Under the pieces are notes generated by a model. The model did not search any database and had not been told where the DNA came from. It saw nothing but the letters and a program-made list of their open reading frames with translations. A DNA stretch of 38,307 bases from Coemansia sp. RSA 922 (lineage: Eukaryota; Kickxellomycota; Kickxellomycetes; Kickxellales; Kickxellaceae). Position numbers and translations under genes: made by a program. Positions 17,471 to 27,154 of this stretch are shown here, one piece after another; position 1 is the first letter of the stretch, and the number at the start of each line of letters is the position of its first letter. The stretch spans positions 1 through 38,307 of the forward strand of contig JANBQS010000088.1 in assembly GCA_027577415.1 (NCBI GenBank), in the 5' to 3' direction.

Positions 17471-20400
17471 TTACTAAAATAAGATCCATAAGATCCATAC
17501 AACTCTCTCATCATTCCTCCAATTATAGCCAACTCGTGCACTACCTCCCATCCCAACATAACCTGTGTATAGTAGAATACGTATTTGATCCGAGACACTT
17601 GCTCGTCTGACGAGTCCAAAATATGCCGCATAGCCTCCGCCACCCTACGTTGCGCCGCGTGGATAGGTGGCAGTACCGCTGGCAGTGGAGTTTTGAGTAT
17701 TAAAGCTGACGCCAAAACGTACATAGTAAGCGCCACCAGCGAGTCCCTTTGCTCGCGCTCCTGCGCTGTACGCCGCAGTAAATCAGCCTCCACCTGTGCG
17801 CGGACCCTGCTTGGATTCCCTTCACGCTCCAGCAATGCAGTAGATGCCAGAGCCAACGGCAGATCGAGCAAAACCCGGCCTTCTTCCTCCTCAGTCGTAT
17901 TGCCATCGCTCACCAGCACATCATCCATACACGGCGTACAGCACCGATCCAATGCCTGTTGCACATCAACGAGCCGTTGGTCAAACAAATCCCCCTCGTG
18001 ACTATCTGACTCTGAGGGTGCCGGGTAACTGTACAGCTGTGTGGCTACAACCATAGGTACAGGCAGCATGACCCATCTAGCAGCAACCATAGCGTCAAGC
18101 AGCCGTTGACACGCGTTAATGATCCGATGATACGACGCCAGTGGGAACGGACCCTTCAACCTAGGTTCATTCAGAGTATCAGCCAAAAGTGCGCGGATCT
18201 CCAATAACGAGCTCTGCAAATGCATTTCGTTATCCAAGTACTCCCTCACAGTCCCCACCGCGCCCCGCCATTCCCCATCTGGTTCCACGTAGGACTGCCA
18301 AAGCGAACTCCACAACCGGTCGTATAGCTGTGACGCAGTCAAAAGCCACCAACTAAGCGCCTGTCGCACTCGAACTCGGGCCTCAAAGGGCCAAATGTAA
18401 ACAGTAACAAACATACCAGCCACAATACCCAACGCCACTGCTCCAGTTCGCCTAACAGCTAGGGCTCCGGCCCCCTCGCCTTGATCTTCGCGGGCTACCC
18501 ACTTGTTAATCAACACGACGCCAAAAGTAATGAGTGCGAATTGGCCGATTTTCGGATACTTTCCATGCAAAATGACATGGAAACAGGGTACCGAAAACAA
18601 AACCAACAGCGAATAAGTAAGGACAGGAATATCCCGACCGATTTCATAAACCAAGAACGCAGCAAGACCGCCAGCACACGTTCCCAAGATACGGTACACG
18701 CTGACCAGCGCCGAGCCACCCACCGTGGGGACCATGATGGCCGCAGCCGAGATAACCATCCAGTCCAGTCTCTGTCTTCTGAACTCCAAGTACACCGATA
18801 TACTCCAGTAACAGGGCAGTGAGAGCAAGGTGACTAAGAGCGCGTACTTTGTCGCGAATTTGACATTCAGTCGACGCGCCCACATTAGCGTGCGCCAAAC
18901 AGAGCGCGCCAAGCGTTGGACCCGCGTAGTAGGCTGCGGCGCGTGCAATGACCGCGGGTCAGTGAACTGCGCCACCTCGTACCGAGTCTCCAGTTCGGTC
19001 GTAGCACCAGTATCCCACAGTCCACGTGCCAACATCAATACCCACGAGCTGAGTGCCCGCATGCCGTCAGCCGCCTGCTGCCGGCTCTGCCATAGAGCGG
19101 GTCCCGGGGGCTGGCGACATACAGCGGCGACTTGCGGCAGAATGTCAAACAGCTCGTCGACGAATTCGCGAAGACTGAATACAAAGAAATACACGATAAA
19201 TAGCTGCTCCTCAGTTGTACTCGATCCGGGTTTAGCTTTCCCTCCACCAGTGGACAGTGATGTGAGGTCGCCGACTGCTGCGTCGTAGTCAGTGTGGAAT
19301 ACCTGGATCGCCTCAGTCATTTCCGCACGCAGCTGCAATACTCGCCGTGTAGCCGGATCCACATCCTCCAGGGGCATTCCACACGCCATACACATGCCAT
19401 CGCTTGGAGCCGAGTCTCTGCACTGGCAAATATCCACCACATACTCCTTAAGATCCCCGCTCAAAGCGCCATCGACTAGATCATGGACAGCAGCCAAAAT
19501 ACGATCGCACATATTGCCGAGCCTCACAACCGGCTCCCGAATCCTCCTAATAACACTCGAGTACGCCTCAACGTCCAAGTCGCCGACAAACGCATCGGAA
19601 TTATGATCTATGACACGCAGCTCCAAGCCCGAACTCATACTGCTCAAATGCAGACTAAGCGCATCAAGGCAAGTAACCAGAGCCGACAATTTAGCACGTC
19701 GTGCCCATACGTGCCATTCACCGGGTTCCAACGCTATAGCGTCCAGCTGTCGCTTAAGCTGCTGCAAGCGTTGCCGGTGCTCGCGCAGTCCGGCTTTGAG
19801 CTCCTCGGGTTTGGCACCATGCAATTTGGCCTGAGTGTTGGATGGCGTATCCTCGCTGACAATTGGCGCCAGGAGCTGTGGCAGGATTCGGCGGAACGAC
19901 GAAAACGTAGTGCTCAACTGCGCCCTCAGCTCTTGTCCCGCCGTCGTAGGACGCACCATCCAGCCCACCAGTATACTGATCGCCATGCCAGTCAATACGG
20001 CCACAAGAACGTGCTCGGTCTTTTTGCCTACGCTCTCTGCCAGACTATCTCTGTCCCCGGGCTCCGGCCATGGGATCTTGCCATCCCCGCCAGTCGCCGC
20101 CGCCACCTTGTAGTTGACTATCGGTGCCTCTCGCAGCATAACCAGATACAACGCGATATTAGATATAGCCGTTGCCGTGCCCACCGACGCTCGATTAGCG
20201 TTAGCCTTGAAGAACGCCAGTATCCAGCTATAACCAAACACAAACACCACCAAGCTCACCACTTTGCTCTGAATAGCCAGCGGCAGGGCCTCAGGCACAT
20301 CACCAGTCGCCAATACTGGCCTAGCAAACGTGCAGTGTAGCCATTCGGCAATAAACAGCGCCAAATAAGTCACGCAGCTAGTCACGCAGACCCAGATTAC

Positions 20401-21162
20401 GCCTACCAGGCCGCCCTCCGCCAACCCGCTACGAGTCTTGGCAGCATGGAACCAGATCGTCGCATTAGTGACCAAGTGTGGCGCCATATAGTCCGGATCA
20501 CCCAGCCAGTCCCGCAGTACAGGGACGAACGGAAAGAGCGCAGCTATCGCGTAGGCAAGCACGGCCTTGAGAACACTGGTCTGTTGCGAACTCAGTGTCG
20601 GAAACAACTGCCCAGCGAATGCCTTGGCAGACGCACCGCGCTTAGCAACGCTGGCCCTCAGATCGCGCCATCGGGACGACTGACAGTCAGCTGCGCTAGG
20701 AATGCCGCCCAACAGTACTGTATGCTCATCGGGCGGGTCTGGCGGATGCACTTCCTCGGCCGCCGCAGCAGCCAAAACGGGCTTGCCGGCCGTTGGCTCT
20801 TCATGATTCTCGGCAGTCAATTGCGTAGCACGTACATACTGCGCCGTAGAGCTCCATGCTGGCGAACATGGCCGAGCAAAGTACTGCTCTGGCTCGCCCC
20901 ACCATTGCTGGTCAAACGTCAGACTAGCCGAGGGCAAAGCTACGCTGTTCCGATGGCTATATGCTGCGCCCTCGGTAATACTGCGTCGCAAGGCCCATGG
21001 TCCTAATCCCGAATTCCGGTGACTAGGCGAATTTGGCAAAGCTATTGAAGCGTGTAGTTGCTGAAACACTAGACTCGCTCTGTTACCGCTTTGTGTAGGA
21101 AGACTACTACCCGTAGGTGCGTCCGCTTTGTCGTTGTCTTTGCGTGCTAATGGTTCGTGCAT
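17467..21162 (-). CDS. Large FUSC/aromatic-acid-exporter-like membrane protein (BRE4-like)
   Basis: A 1231-residue integral membrane protein. Two hydrophobic clusters, each with several spans, are separated by a long cytosolic helical part: cluster one at about 195-415 (VLKAVLAYAIAALFPF through TGMAISILVGWMV), cluster two at about 770-970 (FATKYALLVTLLSLPCYWSI through VALGIVAGMFVTVYIWPFEA). This double layout matches the fungal ArAE_2/FUSC family that includes yeast Bre4 (brefeldin A sensitivity). Bacterial relatives export aromatic acids; the fungal substrate is not known. The N-terminus (about 1-190) is disordered. I start at 21162; an earlier in-frame ATG (21276) would add a 38-residue hydrophobic piece encoded by AT-rich leader. 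A CCAAT box in reverse (ATTGG, about 21290) lies upstream. Confidence 0.85.
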   Translation of the reverse strand: MHEPLARKDNDKADAPTGSSLPTQSGNRASLVFQQLHASIALPNSPSHRNSGLGPWALRRSITEGAAYSHRNSVALPSASLTFDQQWWGEPEQYFARPCSPAWSSTAQYVRATQLTAENHEEPTAGKPVLAAAAAEEVHPPDPPDEHTVLLGGIPSAADCQSSRWRDLRASVAKRGASAKAFAGQLFPTLSSQQTSVLKAVLAYAIAALFPFVPVLRDWLGDPDYMAPHLVTNATIWFHAAKTRSGLAEGGLVGVIWVCVTSCVTYLALFIAEWLHCTFARPVLATGDVPEALPLAIQSKVVSLVVFVFGYSWILAFFKANANRASVGTATAISNIALYLVMLREAPIVNYKVAAATGGDGKIPWPEPGDRDSLAESVGKKTEHVLVAVLTGMAISILVGWMVRPTTAGQELRAQLSTTFSSFRRILPQLLAPIVSEDTPSNTQAKLHGAKPEELKAGLREHRQRLQQLKRQLDAIALEPGEWHVWARRAKLSALVTCLDALSLHLSSMSSGLELRVIDHNSDAFVGDLDVEAYSSVIRRIREPVVRLGNMCDRILAAVHDLVDGALSGDLKEYVVDICQCRDSAPSDGMCMACGMPLEDVDPATRRVLQLRAEMTEAIQVFHTDYDAAVGDLTSLSTGGGKAKPGSSTTEEQLFIVYFFVFSLREFVDELFDILPQVAAVCRQPPGPALWQSRQQAADGMRALSSWVLMLARGLWDTGATTELETRYEVAQFTDPRSLHAPQPTTRVQRLARSVWRTLMWARRLNVKFATKYALLVTLLSLPCYWSISVYLEFRRQRLDWMVISAAAIMVPTVGGSALVSVYRILGTCAGGLAAFLVYEIGRDIPVLTYSLLVLFSVPCFHVILHGKYPKIGQFALITFGVVLINKWVAREDQGEGAGALAVRRTGAVALGIVAGMFVTVYIWPFEARVRVRQALSWWLLTASQLYDRLWSSLWQSYVEPDGEWRGAVGTVREYLDNEMHLQSSLLEIRALLADTLNEPRLKGPFPLASYHRIINACQRLLDAMVAARWVMLPVPMVVATQLYSYPAPSESDSHEGDLFDQRLVDVQQALDRCCTPCMDDVLVSDGNTTEEEEGRVLLDLPLALASTALLEREGNPSRVRAQVEADLLRRTAQEREQRDSLVALTMYVLASALILKTPLPAVLPPIHAAQRRVAEAMRHILDSSDEQVSRIKYVFYYTQVMLGWEVVHELAIIGGMMRELYGSYGSYFSN

Positions 21163-21480
21163 TTGATAAATGTGAAAAGCGTATGCGAAAAAAAAATAAA
21201 TAAAGCAAAAAAATCTGGTGGAAACAAAAATAAAAAAGTTTTGATTGTCACTGTTTTTGACCAAGCCTTTGTGCATGCCCAGCAGCGATTGGCTGCGGAT
21301 CGATTCAAACTCAGCTAGATACTTTGCAACACTGTTTTCGTATTCATAGCGTACTCATCAAGCAGACGATAGTGCGCCGAAACTGCTTTGAATCGGTAAA
21401 CTTTTAAATCCTAAACTGCTTGCCCGCCAATAACTTGACCTTGTGCTAATAACCAGGGCGTATCAACTTCATAAGGCAAG
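21163..21480. other. Upstream region of the BRE4-like gene
   Basis: A-rich leader (about 21185-21240), a GATTGGCTG CCAAT-type box near 21288, then plain DNA. I see no coding frame of interest. Confidence 0.5.
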
Positions 21481-21618
21481 TCAATAGCTATGATCGTAAA
21501 GTGTAGAGGTACGGTACACAAGTTCCATGATATTCGGGAGCTGTCCAAACACGTCAATAACTCCCAAAAAAATTTGTTGCGTATCCGGCAAGTGGAGAAC
21601 CCGAATGCCAGTGTGCTC
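21481..21618 (-). pseudogene. Fragment of an F-box-like family protein
   Basis: A 45-codon open stretch (EHTGIRVLHLPDTQQ, then VIDVFGQLPNIMELVYR) ends in TGA at 21481-21483. A shifted frame continues with DLPYEVDTPWLLA. The pattern of a leucine-rich strand, a VI/V helix and LPNIMEL resembles the middle of the leucine-rich F-box-like proteins expanded in Kickxellales, such as the broken copy at 22136-23411. A good splice acceptor (TTATATTTCAG) sits just before it. It is too short for certainty. Confidence 0.35.
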
Positions 21619-21720
21619 CCTGAAATATAAGAGATTGACATGAAGTTGCTGGTTGAGATTTAATTTAGACAGAAAAGAAACATGTATTTCTCACTAGCTA
21701 CTAAATAACATTGTGGAAAT

Positions 21721-21810
21721 CTAGGGCCAGGGACCGAGCCAGACAGCCTGGGCATTGGCAGTTGCGGCGGTAATAGCGACTATGGCGAGGAGAGTAGCGT
21801 AGGCGTTCAT
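21721..21810 (-). CDS. Tiny secreted-peptide ORF (29 aa) with signal peptide
   Basis: ATG 21810 in the context AACCATGA opens a 29-codon frame. Residues 1-20 form a textbook signal peptide: short polar start MNAYAT, hydrophobic core LLAIVAITAAT, and an A-N-A cleavage motif. Only nine residues remain before the TAG: QAVWLGPWP. A strong TATA box (TATATAAAT, 21889-21881) lies about 75 nt upstream with a pyrimidine-rich leader, so this looks like a true promoter-leader-start set. It may be a real secreted mini-peptide, or the 5' end of a larger secreted protein cut by a premature stop. No convincing donor site exists before the stop. Confidence 0.5.
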   Translation of the reverse strand: MNAYATLLAIVAITAATANAQAVWLGPWP

Positions 21811-22135
21811 GGTTAGAGAATTTGTAGTGAAGAGATGATGATGATGAATTTGTGAGAAGAAGAGGCATGCACATACCCTTATTTATATACCCGTTTAAGA
21901 GAGATCTATTACACTCACACTTTTACCCTATACAATGTGCATATGCGTAATTGTATTGTTGCACACTTTTTTGATATTGTCATCAAAGATTGAACTGCCA
22001 GTCCATTTTGCGCATCTCATATGTAAGCCAATTGTACCTAGTAAGAAACGACTACTATAAGTTTACATTGAATGTTCTGTAAAGCTTCTGTCCTATTGTA
22101 GAAATTAGCACACACGTCTCCTTATTTTGAAGCTT
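21811..22135 (-). promoter_or_regulatory. Promoter of the tiny secreted-peptide ORF
   Basis: Core TATA box at 21881-21889 followed by a CAT/TCTTC-rich leader (ATCATCATCATC tract near 21835-21845). From 21910 to 22135 the DNA is AT-rich with no recognised element. Confidence 0.55.
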
Positions 22136-23411
22136 CTATTCTACAAACAGCGGTATGATTACAATTGGAGTAATACATTCAGCAATGCTGCAATACACTC
22201 TCTCTCTTGTAGCCAATAGCAGCAGCAAACTCTCTAGATACTGCTTGAATATGCTAAAAGTAGTTGTAATCATCAAGTAGCATATTATTGTCATACTATA
22301 CTCAATGTAAATTAAGCGGCTAATGAAATCCGCAAATGTCCTATACGAACAACTGTGTGTACTCCAGGCAATCTCATGGCTAAAATCCTCGCGCAATTCG
22401 GGTGGAATATCCACATAAACAAAGTTAGGGCAAATAATGGCAATAAGCATGGCCACTCTTGTTATCATATCGGCCGAGACATTTGACAGGTATGGCACAG
22501 ACAATTTCCTGAAATTGCTGCCCAAAGGATGGTGCTTTGTTCAGAGAGTACTTGGACAATCGTTGGCTGGAATGGACTCGATACTTGCTCCTAGCCCATG
22601 TATGTTACAAGTTAAACTAACCAGACTTGGAAGCGCAGAGGCAATTGAGATCACATCAACCATCTCAAAGTTTGGCTTCCCAAATCGAAGTGTTGAAGGA
22701 TGGCAGTGCTCGATACTTGGCATGTTAAGCATTGCCATAGTTCTGGCGTCTGCACTAACGTGTAGTTTATTTATACCTCCTTGATAGAGCTCAGTTATTA
22801 GTGTGCGATAAAGGTGTTTGTGATCTGAATATATGCCGATACCATAGCCGAAGACTACAATCACACTTGTTAACGAGGGTAATAGCCGCTGGAGAGAATG
22901 AACAAAGTCGGCCACTTGTTCCTCGCTGATCACTAAAGTAGGCGTGGTGAATGGACGTGTGCTGAAATTGCGGGTATGTGATTTCTCGGTGGTCTTGTAC
23001 ATATAGAGAAACAAACTATGAGCAGTCGGAAACACTAGACCCTCGTACTGCGGCCTAGCGATGGCCTCGCTAAATGTCCCGTCGCACTTATCTTTCCAAA
23101 GAGGAACGGCTACACAACCCCGTTTGACAATACTGTTTTTGTGAACCCGCGGGTACCGAGCGCCAGCAGGCAATGCAAGAAATCTTACTTTCACTGCCTT
23201 GGTATAATAGTCAAAGTCAAGGATACAGTTGTCGCAAATCGAGACAAGAGCCGCCTTGCACCAGCGTTCGCTGACAAGTAGTAGCGGTAAAAGCACAACC
23301 TTTTGCTTGTCGTGCTCATCGATTGTCAACTTGAAAGAGCCTTTAGTACGCCCTTACAAATACTCGACAATCTTGTCCACAATCAGTTTGAAAAGGAGAT
23401 AGGGAGTTCAT
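22136..23411 (-). pseudogene. F-box-like leucine-rich family protein, broken
   Basis: A reading of about 425 codons can be followed with three breaks: a frameshift soon after the start (MNSLSPFQ, then LIVDKIVEYL in another frame), a TAA at 23354-23356, and a TGA at 22541-22543. The parts are LIVDKIVEYL (F-box-like helix), VVLLPLLLVSERWCKAAL, ICDNCILDFDY, WKDKCDGTFSEAIARPQYEG, SLQRLLPSLTSVIVVF, LPSLVSLTCNIHG, and a C-terminal ICPNFVYVDIPPEL then FADFISRLIY. I recall this pattern from the large F-box-like families of Coemansia and relatives, probably substrate adaptors of SCF ubiquitin ligases. A very short intron could hide the TAA, but the TGA and frameshift remain, so I call a pseudogene. 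Confidence 0.65.
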
Positions 23412-23675
23412 TTTTTGATAAATTCGAGAGAGAAGTAAAGAATATCGAATAAAATAAATTAAAGGAACAATGTTTGCTAACGATGACAATTTAACACTAA
23501 AGGTTAAGATATTTCTGGGCAGACTTTGATTGTAGCACCTTAAATCGATTGCTTTTGGACGATAACAAAAAGCCCAGCAGATAGAGGCGTCATAGAAACC
23601 TTACGCAATCGATAATAATGTAACATCATCACTTTAATAGCAATCGATACATTGGCTACTTTAAGTGGCGCACAA

Positions 23676-25388
23676 CTACGCACTGAAGTAAACACTGGGC
23701 TCAAAAAAATCAAATGAGATAGCCTCGCCTTTTTTGTCCAAGTGCACTTGTGGACGAAGCTTCTTGGCTGCCTTGAGCGAAATTGGAAAGTCGACCTTGG
23801 CCATGATGCCCTCCACTACTAGGTGGGGTAAACTGCGAAATGGTTCAGATGCCAAGATATCCGCAAAGTACCAATCTTGCTGCTGTGGCGGCACAATCTC
23901 TGTCGACGGAATGCGCGTACTTGGATCCACAAAGTAAAATGTAAGCATTTTGCAATGGCCAGTCTTGGACTTGTCAGCTAGCTTGAACTCAGGCATTTTG
24001 AACTGGTGTATGTTTGGGAACACCACACATCGTCCATCTTTGATGCCAACACTGCCTAGCTCCTGCGATACAAGGTCACTTTCCATTAATTGACTTTGCT
24101 CTATACCATACGCATTGACAACCGATTCAATGTCAAACTGTTCGGCCTCAAAATCCCAAGAGCAAAGTGTCTCACGGAATCGCAGACTGGCTGGAGCGAT
24201 GTTTACCACGTCGTAGAAGTATATCCCAGTAGTAATGATGCGTTCATTACCCAAGCCCACTACGTTCCAGTCCTCGCCGCCATAGATTGGCCTCTTTGAA
24301 GTCAGCTCGATGTTGGTCATTTTGACAATGGCCTGCACCCGCCGTCCACAGAGCTTGTAGGGAATAACAGGCCGTGCCGGCGCAACAAACGGCTCGGGTT
24401 GCGGGTGGACAAATGTCGCGCGTCTCTTCCAGAGAATAAGATCCTCCTCATAGTCATCGCTTTCATTATCGGGAATTGACTCATCGCTCTTGTAGTACTC
24501 TAATGAGTCTGGTACCACTCGTCGCTGGCGCGGATGCACAAGATCGGTCACGACCTGTTCCAAAAGTGGTAGAAACTTGGAGAAGACGCTGGCAATAATC
24601 GGGTACAGCGTTGCGTGCTTAATGGGGTGCAAGTTGTTGATGTAGGACTCGATAGTGACAGCTCCGTTGCCGTCAACGCGAAACTCGGATGGCAACCAGC
24701 TAAATTTGTCAGAGGCATAAGTTCCATACTTCCAGTCCCAAATCGGGAGGTAGTAGTCTGACTCCCCATCCTCGCCAACGTGTAAAGCCTTGCGCCACTC
24801 ATCAAGAGATCCAGGAAACTCCCCTGCATCCTCAAGAGTAAGAGCTGTCTGTGGCGACGTACTGGTCTGACGACACAGCTTCGAGCGGCTATAAGTCAGT
24901 GGAAACAGCGACGGATCAATCAAATTGAGTACGCGCGACCGGTCCTTTGGATACCAGTCTTTTTGGCGATCTGGCACTCCTTCGAGAATGGCCGCATAGT
25001 CATTGAGCTCACTCGTGGTCTTTTCGTCTACACGCGTATCAGAGAACCACACGCCGTCAGCCGCACTTAGTCTAACGTTGCTGCCCGGCAGGTGTAGAGA
25101 CGCGTAGTATGCTAGCTCGTCCATAACATATGCAAACTCAACATCAGTTAGCTCCTTTGCCTTGGCCTCGGTAGCCCAGCCAGTGCGAGTGTCGGCATCA
25201 TCAATCGTCTCCATCCAGTCAGCCTTTGAACGAATATCACTACTCATCTGGCGCATCCGCCTTTCTGCAAGCGTATTCATTGGCTCAGGATCGCATTTAT
25301 ACATGGCACCAGGTGGAAAGAGGGCTCTGATGCGCTCGTCCAAGGTTGCCGATGGTGGGATGACAATAACAGTGCGGCGCTTTCTCAT
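23676..25388 (-). CDS. DUF4246 family protein
   Basis: A 570-residue protein matching fungal DUF4246 (PF14033). Visible blocks are FSWLPSEFRVDGNG followed by SYINNLHPIKHATLYPII, the SKRPIYGGEDWNVVGLGNER core with ITTGIYFYDV, LRFRE, QFKMPEFKLADKSKTGHCK with MLTFYFVDP, and FDFFEPSVYFSA at the end. The GHCKMLTFYFVDP region, with R and P nearby, is reminiscent of a 2-oxoglutarate/iron dioxygenase fold, but activity is not established. There is no signal peptide or membrane span. ATG 25388 (MRKRRTVIVIPP) is preferred to an upstream non-ATG start because the 14 codons between are low-complexity leader. Expression is probably constitutive; no special sites are seen. Confidence 0.85.
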   Translation of the reverse strand: MRKRRTVIVIPPSATLDERIRALFPPGAMYKCDPEPMNTLAERRMRQMSSDIRSKADWMETIDDADTRTGWATEAKAKELTDVEFAYVMDELAYYASLHLPGSNVRLSAADGVWFSDTRVDEKTTSELNDYAAILEGVPDRQKDWYPKDRSRVLNLIDPSLFPLTYSRSKLCRQTSTSPQTALTLEDAGEFPGSLDEWRKALHVGEDGESDYYLPIWDWKYGTYASDKFSWLPSEFRVDGNGAVTIESYINNLHPIKHATLYPIIASVFSKFLPLLEQVVTDLVHPRQRRVVPDSLEYYKSDESIPDNESDDYEEDLILWKRRATFVHPQPEPFVAPARPVIPYKLCGRRVQAIVKMTNIELTSKRPIYGGEDWNVVGLGNERIITTGIYFYDVVNIAPASLRFRETLCSWDFEAEQFDIESVVNAYGIEQSQLMESDLVSQELGSVGIKDGRCVVFPNIHQFKMPEFKLADKSKTGHCKMLTFYFVDPSTRIPSTEIVPPQQQDWYFADILASEPFRSLPHLVVEGIMAKVDFPISLKAAKKLRPQVHLDKKGEAISFDFFEPSVYFSA

Positions 25389-26056
25389 GTTAAAGTCACT
25401 AACTAACGAAAAAAAAAAAGAGAGAGGCAAAAATAAACAAAAGTGGAGAGAAGCAGAGGAGAGAAAGCCCTTTCCCTCTTCTCCGTCTCATTTTAGTAGC
25501 TCGCGATTGCTGCGGATTCTCAAGTGTTCTTTACCAATTTTCGCTTGGATCGACATTTGTGGATTTGTGACATCTGGCGACCATCCAACTAAAGTACCAT
25601 TGCTATTTAATGCCCTTTTCTGATTGAGCAAAAATACACCAAGTGCCTCTAACAGCGCTATATCAACCAAGCTCTACATTCAAATATACCAATGTCTGTC
25701 TAGAGGTAGGTGTGTTGCGCCTGTTACAGAGCAGCGGGATAATCCACAAGACTGGCCTGACAGCCCATGTGGAAAACTTCAGACCAGGGTTTCTGAGCTG
25801 CCGGAAACTATCTCTGAGGCACTGACCCCGTGTGTGCTGCCTTCTACCAATGACGAGATGCGCCCAAGCAAATCTTGTGCCCACCTGCACAACCCCACTA
25901 TGCTATGCCTAGCAGGACCCGCTTACCTACGGCTCTGGAAGAAAGCTGCGAAAATGCTATATAAACAACGTCCTGTCATTAGTTGGATACGGGTTTAACC
26001 ATTCTTACTCTTGAGTACACTTTTCAATACATACTTTCTAACGCTCACCTCCTTCA
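25389..26056. other. Intergenic with an orphan TATA box
   Basis: No convincing gene. A good TATA box GCTATATAAAC on the plus strand (about 25957-25967) is followed by a pyrimidine-rich leader. The first ATG after it is immediately followed by TAG. It may be the promoter of a lost gene. A 124-codon plus frame at 25624-25998 crosses the TATA box and is not credible as a gene. Confidence 0.45.
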
Positions 26057-26404
26057 CTAGCCAATAATCCGACCACTCTGCATCATGTAGGGGAGCTCAT
26101 TATAGTATACAATTGCGTGCCTTTGTTGAAGTGTCTTGGGTATGGTGTTGATGACTATTAAAGCGCCTTTGTGGCCGGCGTTGTTGTTGCCACTGGGGAT
26201 AATAGCGGTGAGGTTAATGTGGACTGTATTCATGCACTGGGACTGCTCGCAAGCCCAAAGATGAGGGGTATGGTTGTTGCAGTGATAGTGGCACTAACAC
26301 GGGTGCTTTTTATTTGTCATTGCCAGTAGCTGCGCATTCACAGTCTCAGGCCATCATCCATCATGGCACACTGGCATAGGAGACCTGCACAGCTCCAGGG
26401 GCAT
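26057..26404 (-). pseudogene. Degenerate unidentified ORF
   Basis: A 116-codon frame from ATG 26404 to TAG 26057-26059 is broken by TGA (26354-26356) and TAG (26294-26296). The last about 78 codons are open and protein-like, with alternating hydrophobic strands (NTVHINLTAIIPSG, KGALIVINTIP, AIVYYNELPYM) and a Cys/His-rich start (CHYHCNN...HLWACEQSQC). I do not recognise the family. It may be a relic of a mobile element or lineage-specific gene. The 249 bases after it, to 26653, contain no gene. Confidence 0.35.
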
Positions 26405-26653
26405 AAGTTCTAATGTTGTTGACGATGTGTGGTTGGATGCCTTAGATGTACTGCCATACACTCATAGGTTGGCGCACTGACTATTGTCATTGATGTGTGA
26501 CACAGGATTCACTGTGGACCCTAGTCGATTTCTCAATCAAGTCAAACTCATGATTGCATGCTATAGTTATGCAGTATTGTTGACAGAGCCATGCTGCAAT
26601 AAAAACTTTTAGATTTATTCACAAATGCTCTTCAAAATAATATACTACTATTA

Positions 26654-27154
26654 TTACTCTAGTGCTTCATCAGGGTGAGCAAGCTCATCGACAATCTTGG
26701 CTGCCTTTCTTGAGGGGTTGTAGAACGGTATTTCAATGTTCTCAGGCAGCTCGCCATAATCATCACTTTCCTCAGAAACCTCACTTGCCGTTTCGGCTGC
26801 ATGCTGAGCCTTGCGTTCAATGGCTTTGCGGTTCTTGTGTGGTGGGGAACACTTTGTAGTCAAGAACAGAGTGATAGATTTATCCTCATATTGTTCCTTG
26901 TCAAACACAAAGGAGCGCTGCACTGGGACACTCTTTGCTTCTAAATTACCAGTAAACACTGTTTTCACCAGCCTGGCTGAAGCTCCCTTGTAATCAAACT
27001 CGTCGCGAGCTGTAGCCAGTAGCTCCTTTCCCGTGACTGGAAGGCTCTGGTGGAAACTGATGTAGTTGGGTTTCGAGTTACATTCGCCGACTATTTTGTT
27101 GCAAATGCTTACTAGCAAGACTTACTTCTTGGGTGACAACGGCCAAATATCCAT
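26654..27154 (-). CDS. Hypothetical acidic protein (143 aa), one 69-nt intron
   Basis: Not recognised. Proposed exons are 27154-27126 and 27056-26654. The first reads MDIWPLSPK and meets a consensus GTAAGT donor (27125). Reading through gives an immediate in-frame TAA. The acceptor ATCAG at 27061-27057 restores the frame with a 69-nt intron, similar in size to the intron of the DUF924 gene. Alternatively translation starts inside the present exon 2. The protein has SLPVTGKELLATA, KTVFTGNLEAKSVPV, SFVFDKEQY and ITLFLTTKC (compact beta-rich look), then an acidic, disordered tail from about residue 85 (SEVSEESDDYGELPENIEIP). No signal peptide or membrane span. A purine-rich leader lies upstream. 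Confidence 0.5.

Noticed and set aside
19483..20340. 285-codon plus-strand ORF
   Set aside because: Antisense shadow of the BRE4-like gene; no motif, no promoter.
21163..21276. Extended N-terminus of the BRE4-like protein with a hydrophobic segment
   Set aside because: The extra 38 residues come from A/T-run leader sequence; the downstream ATG is more plausible.
25624..25998. 124-codon ORF
   Set aside because: Contains a TATA box inside the frame and no conserved pattern.
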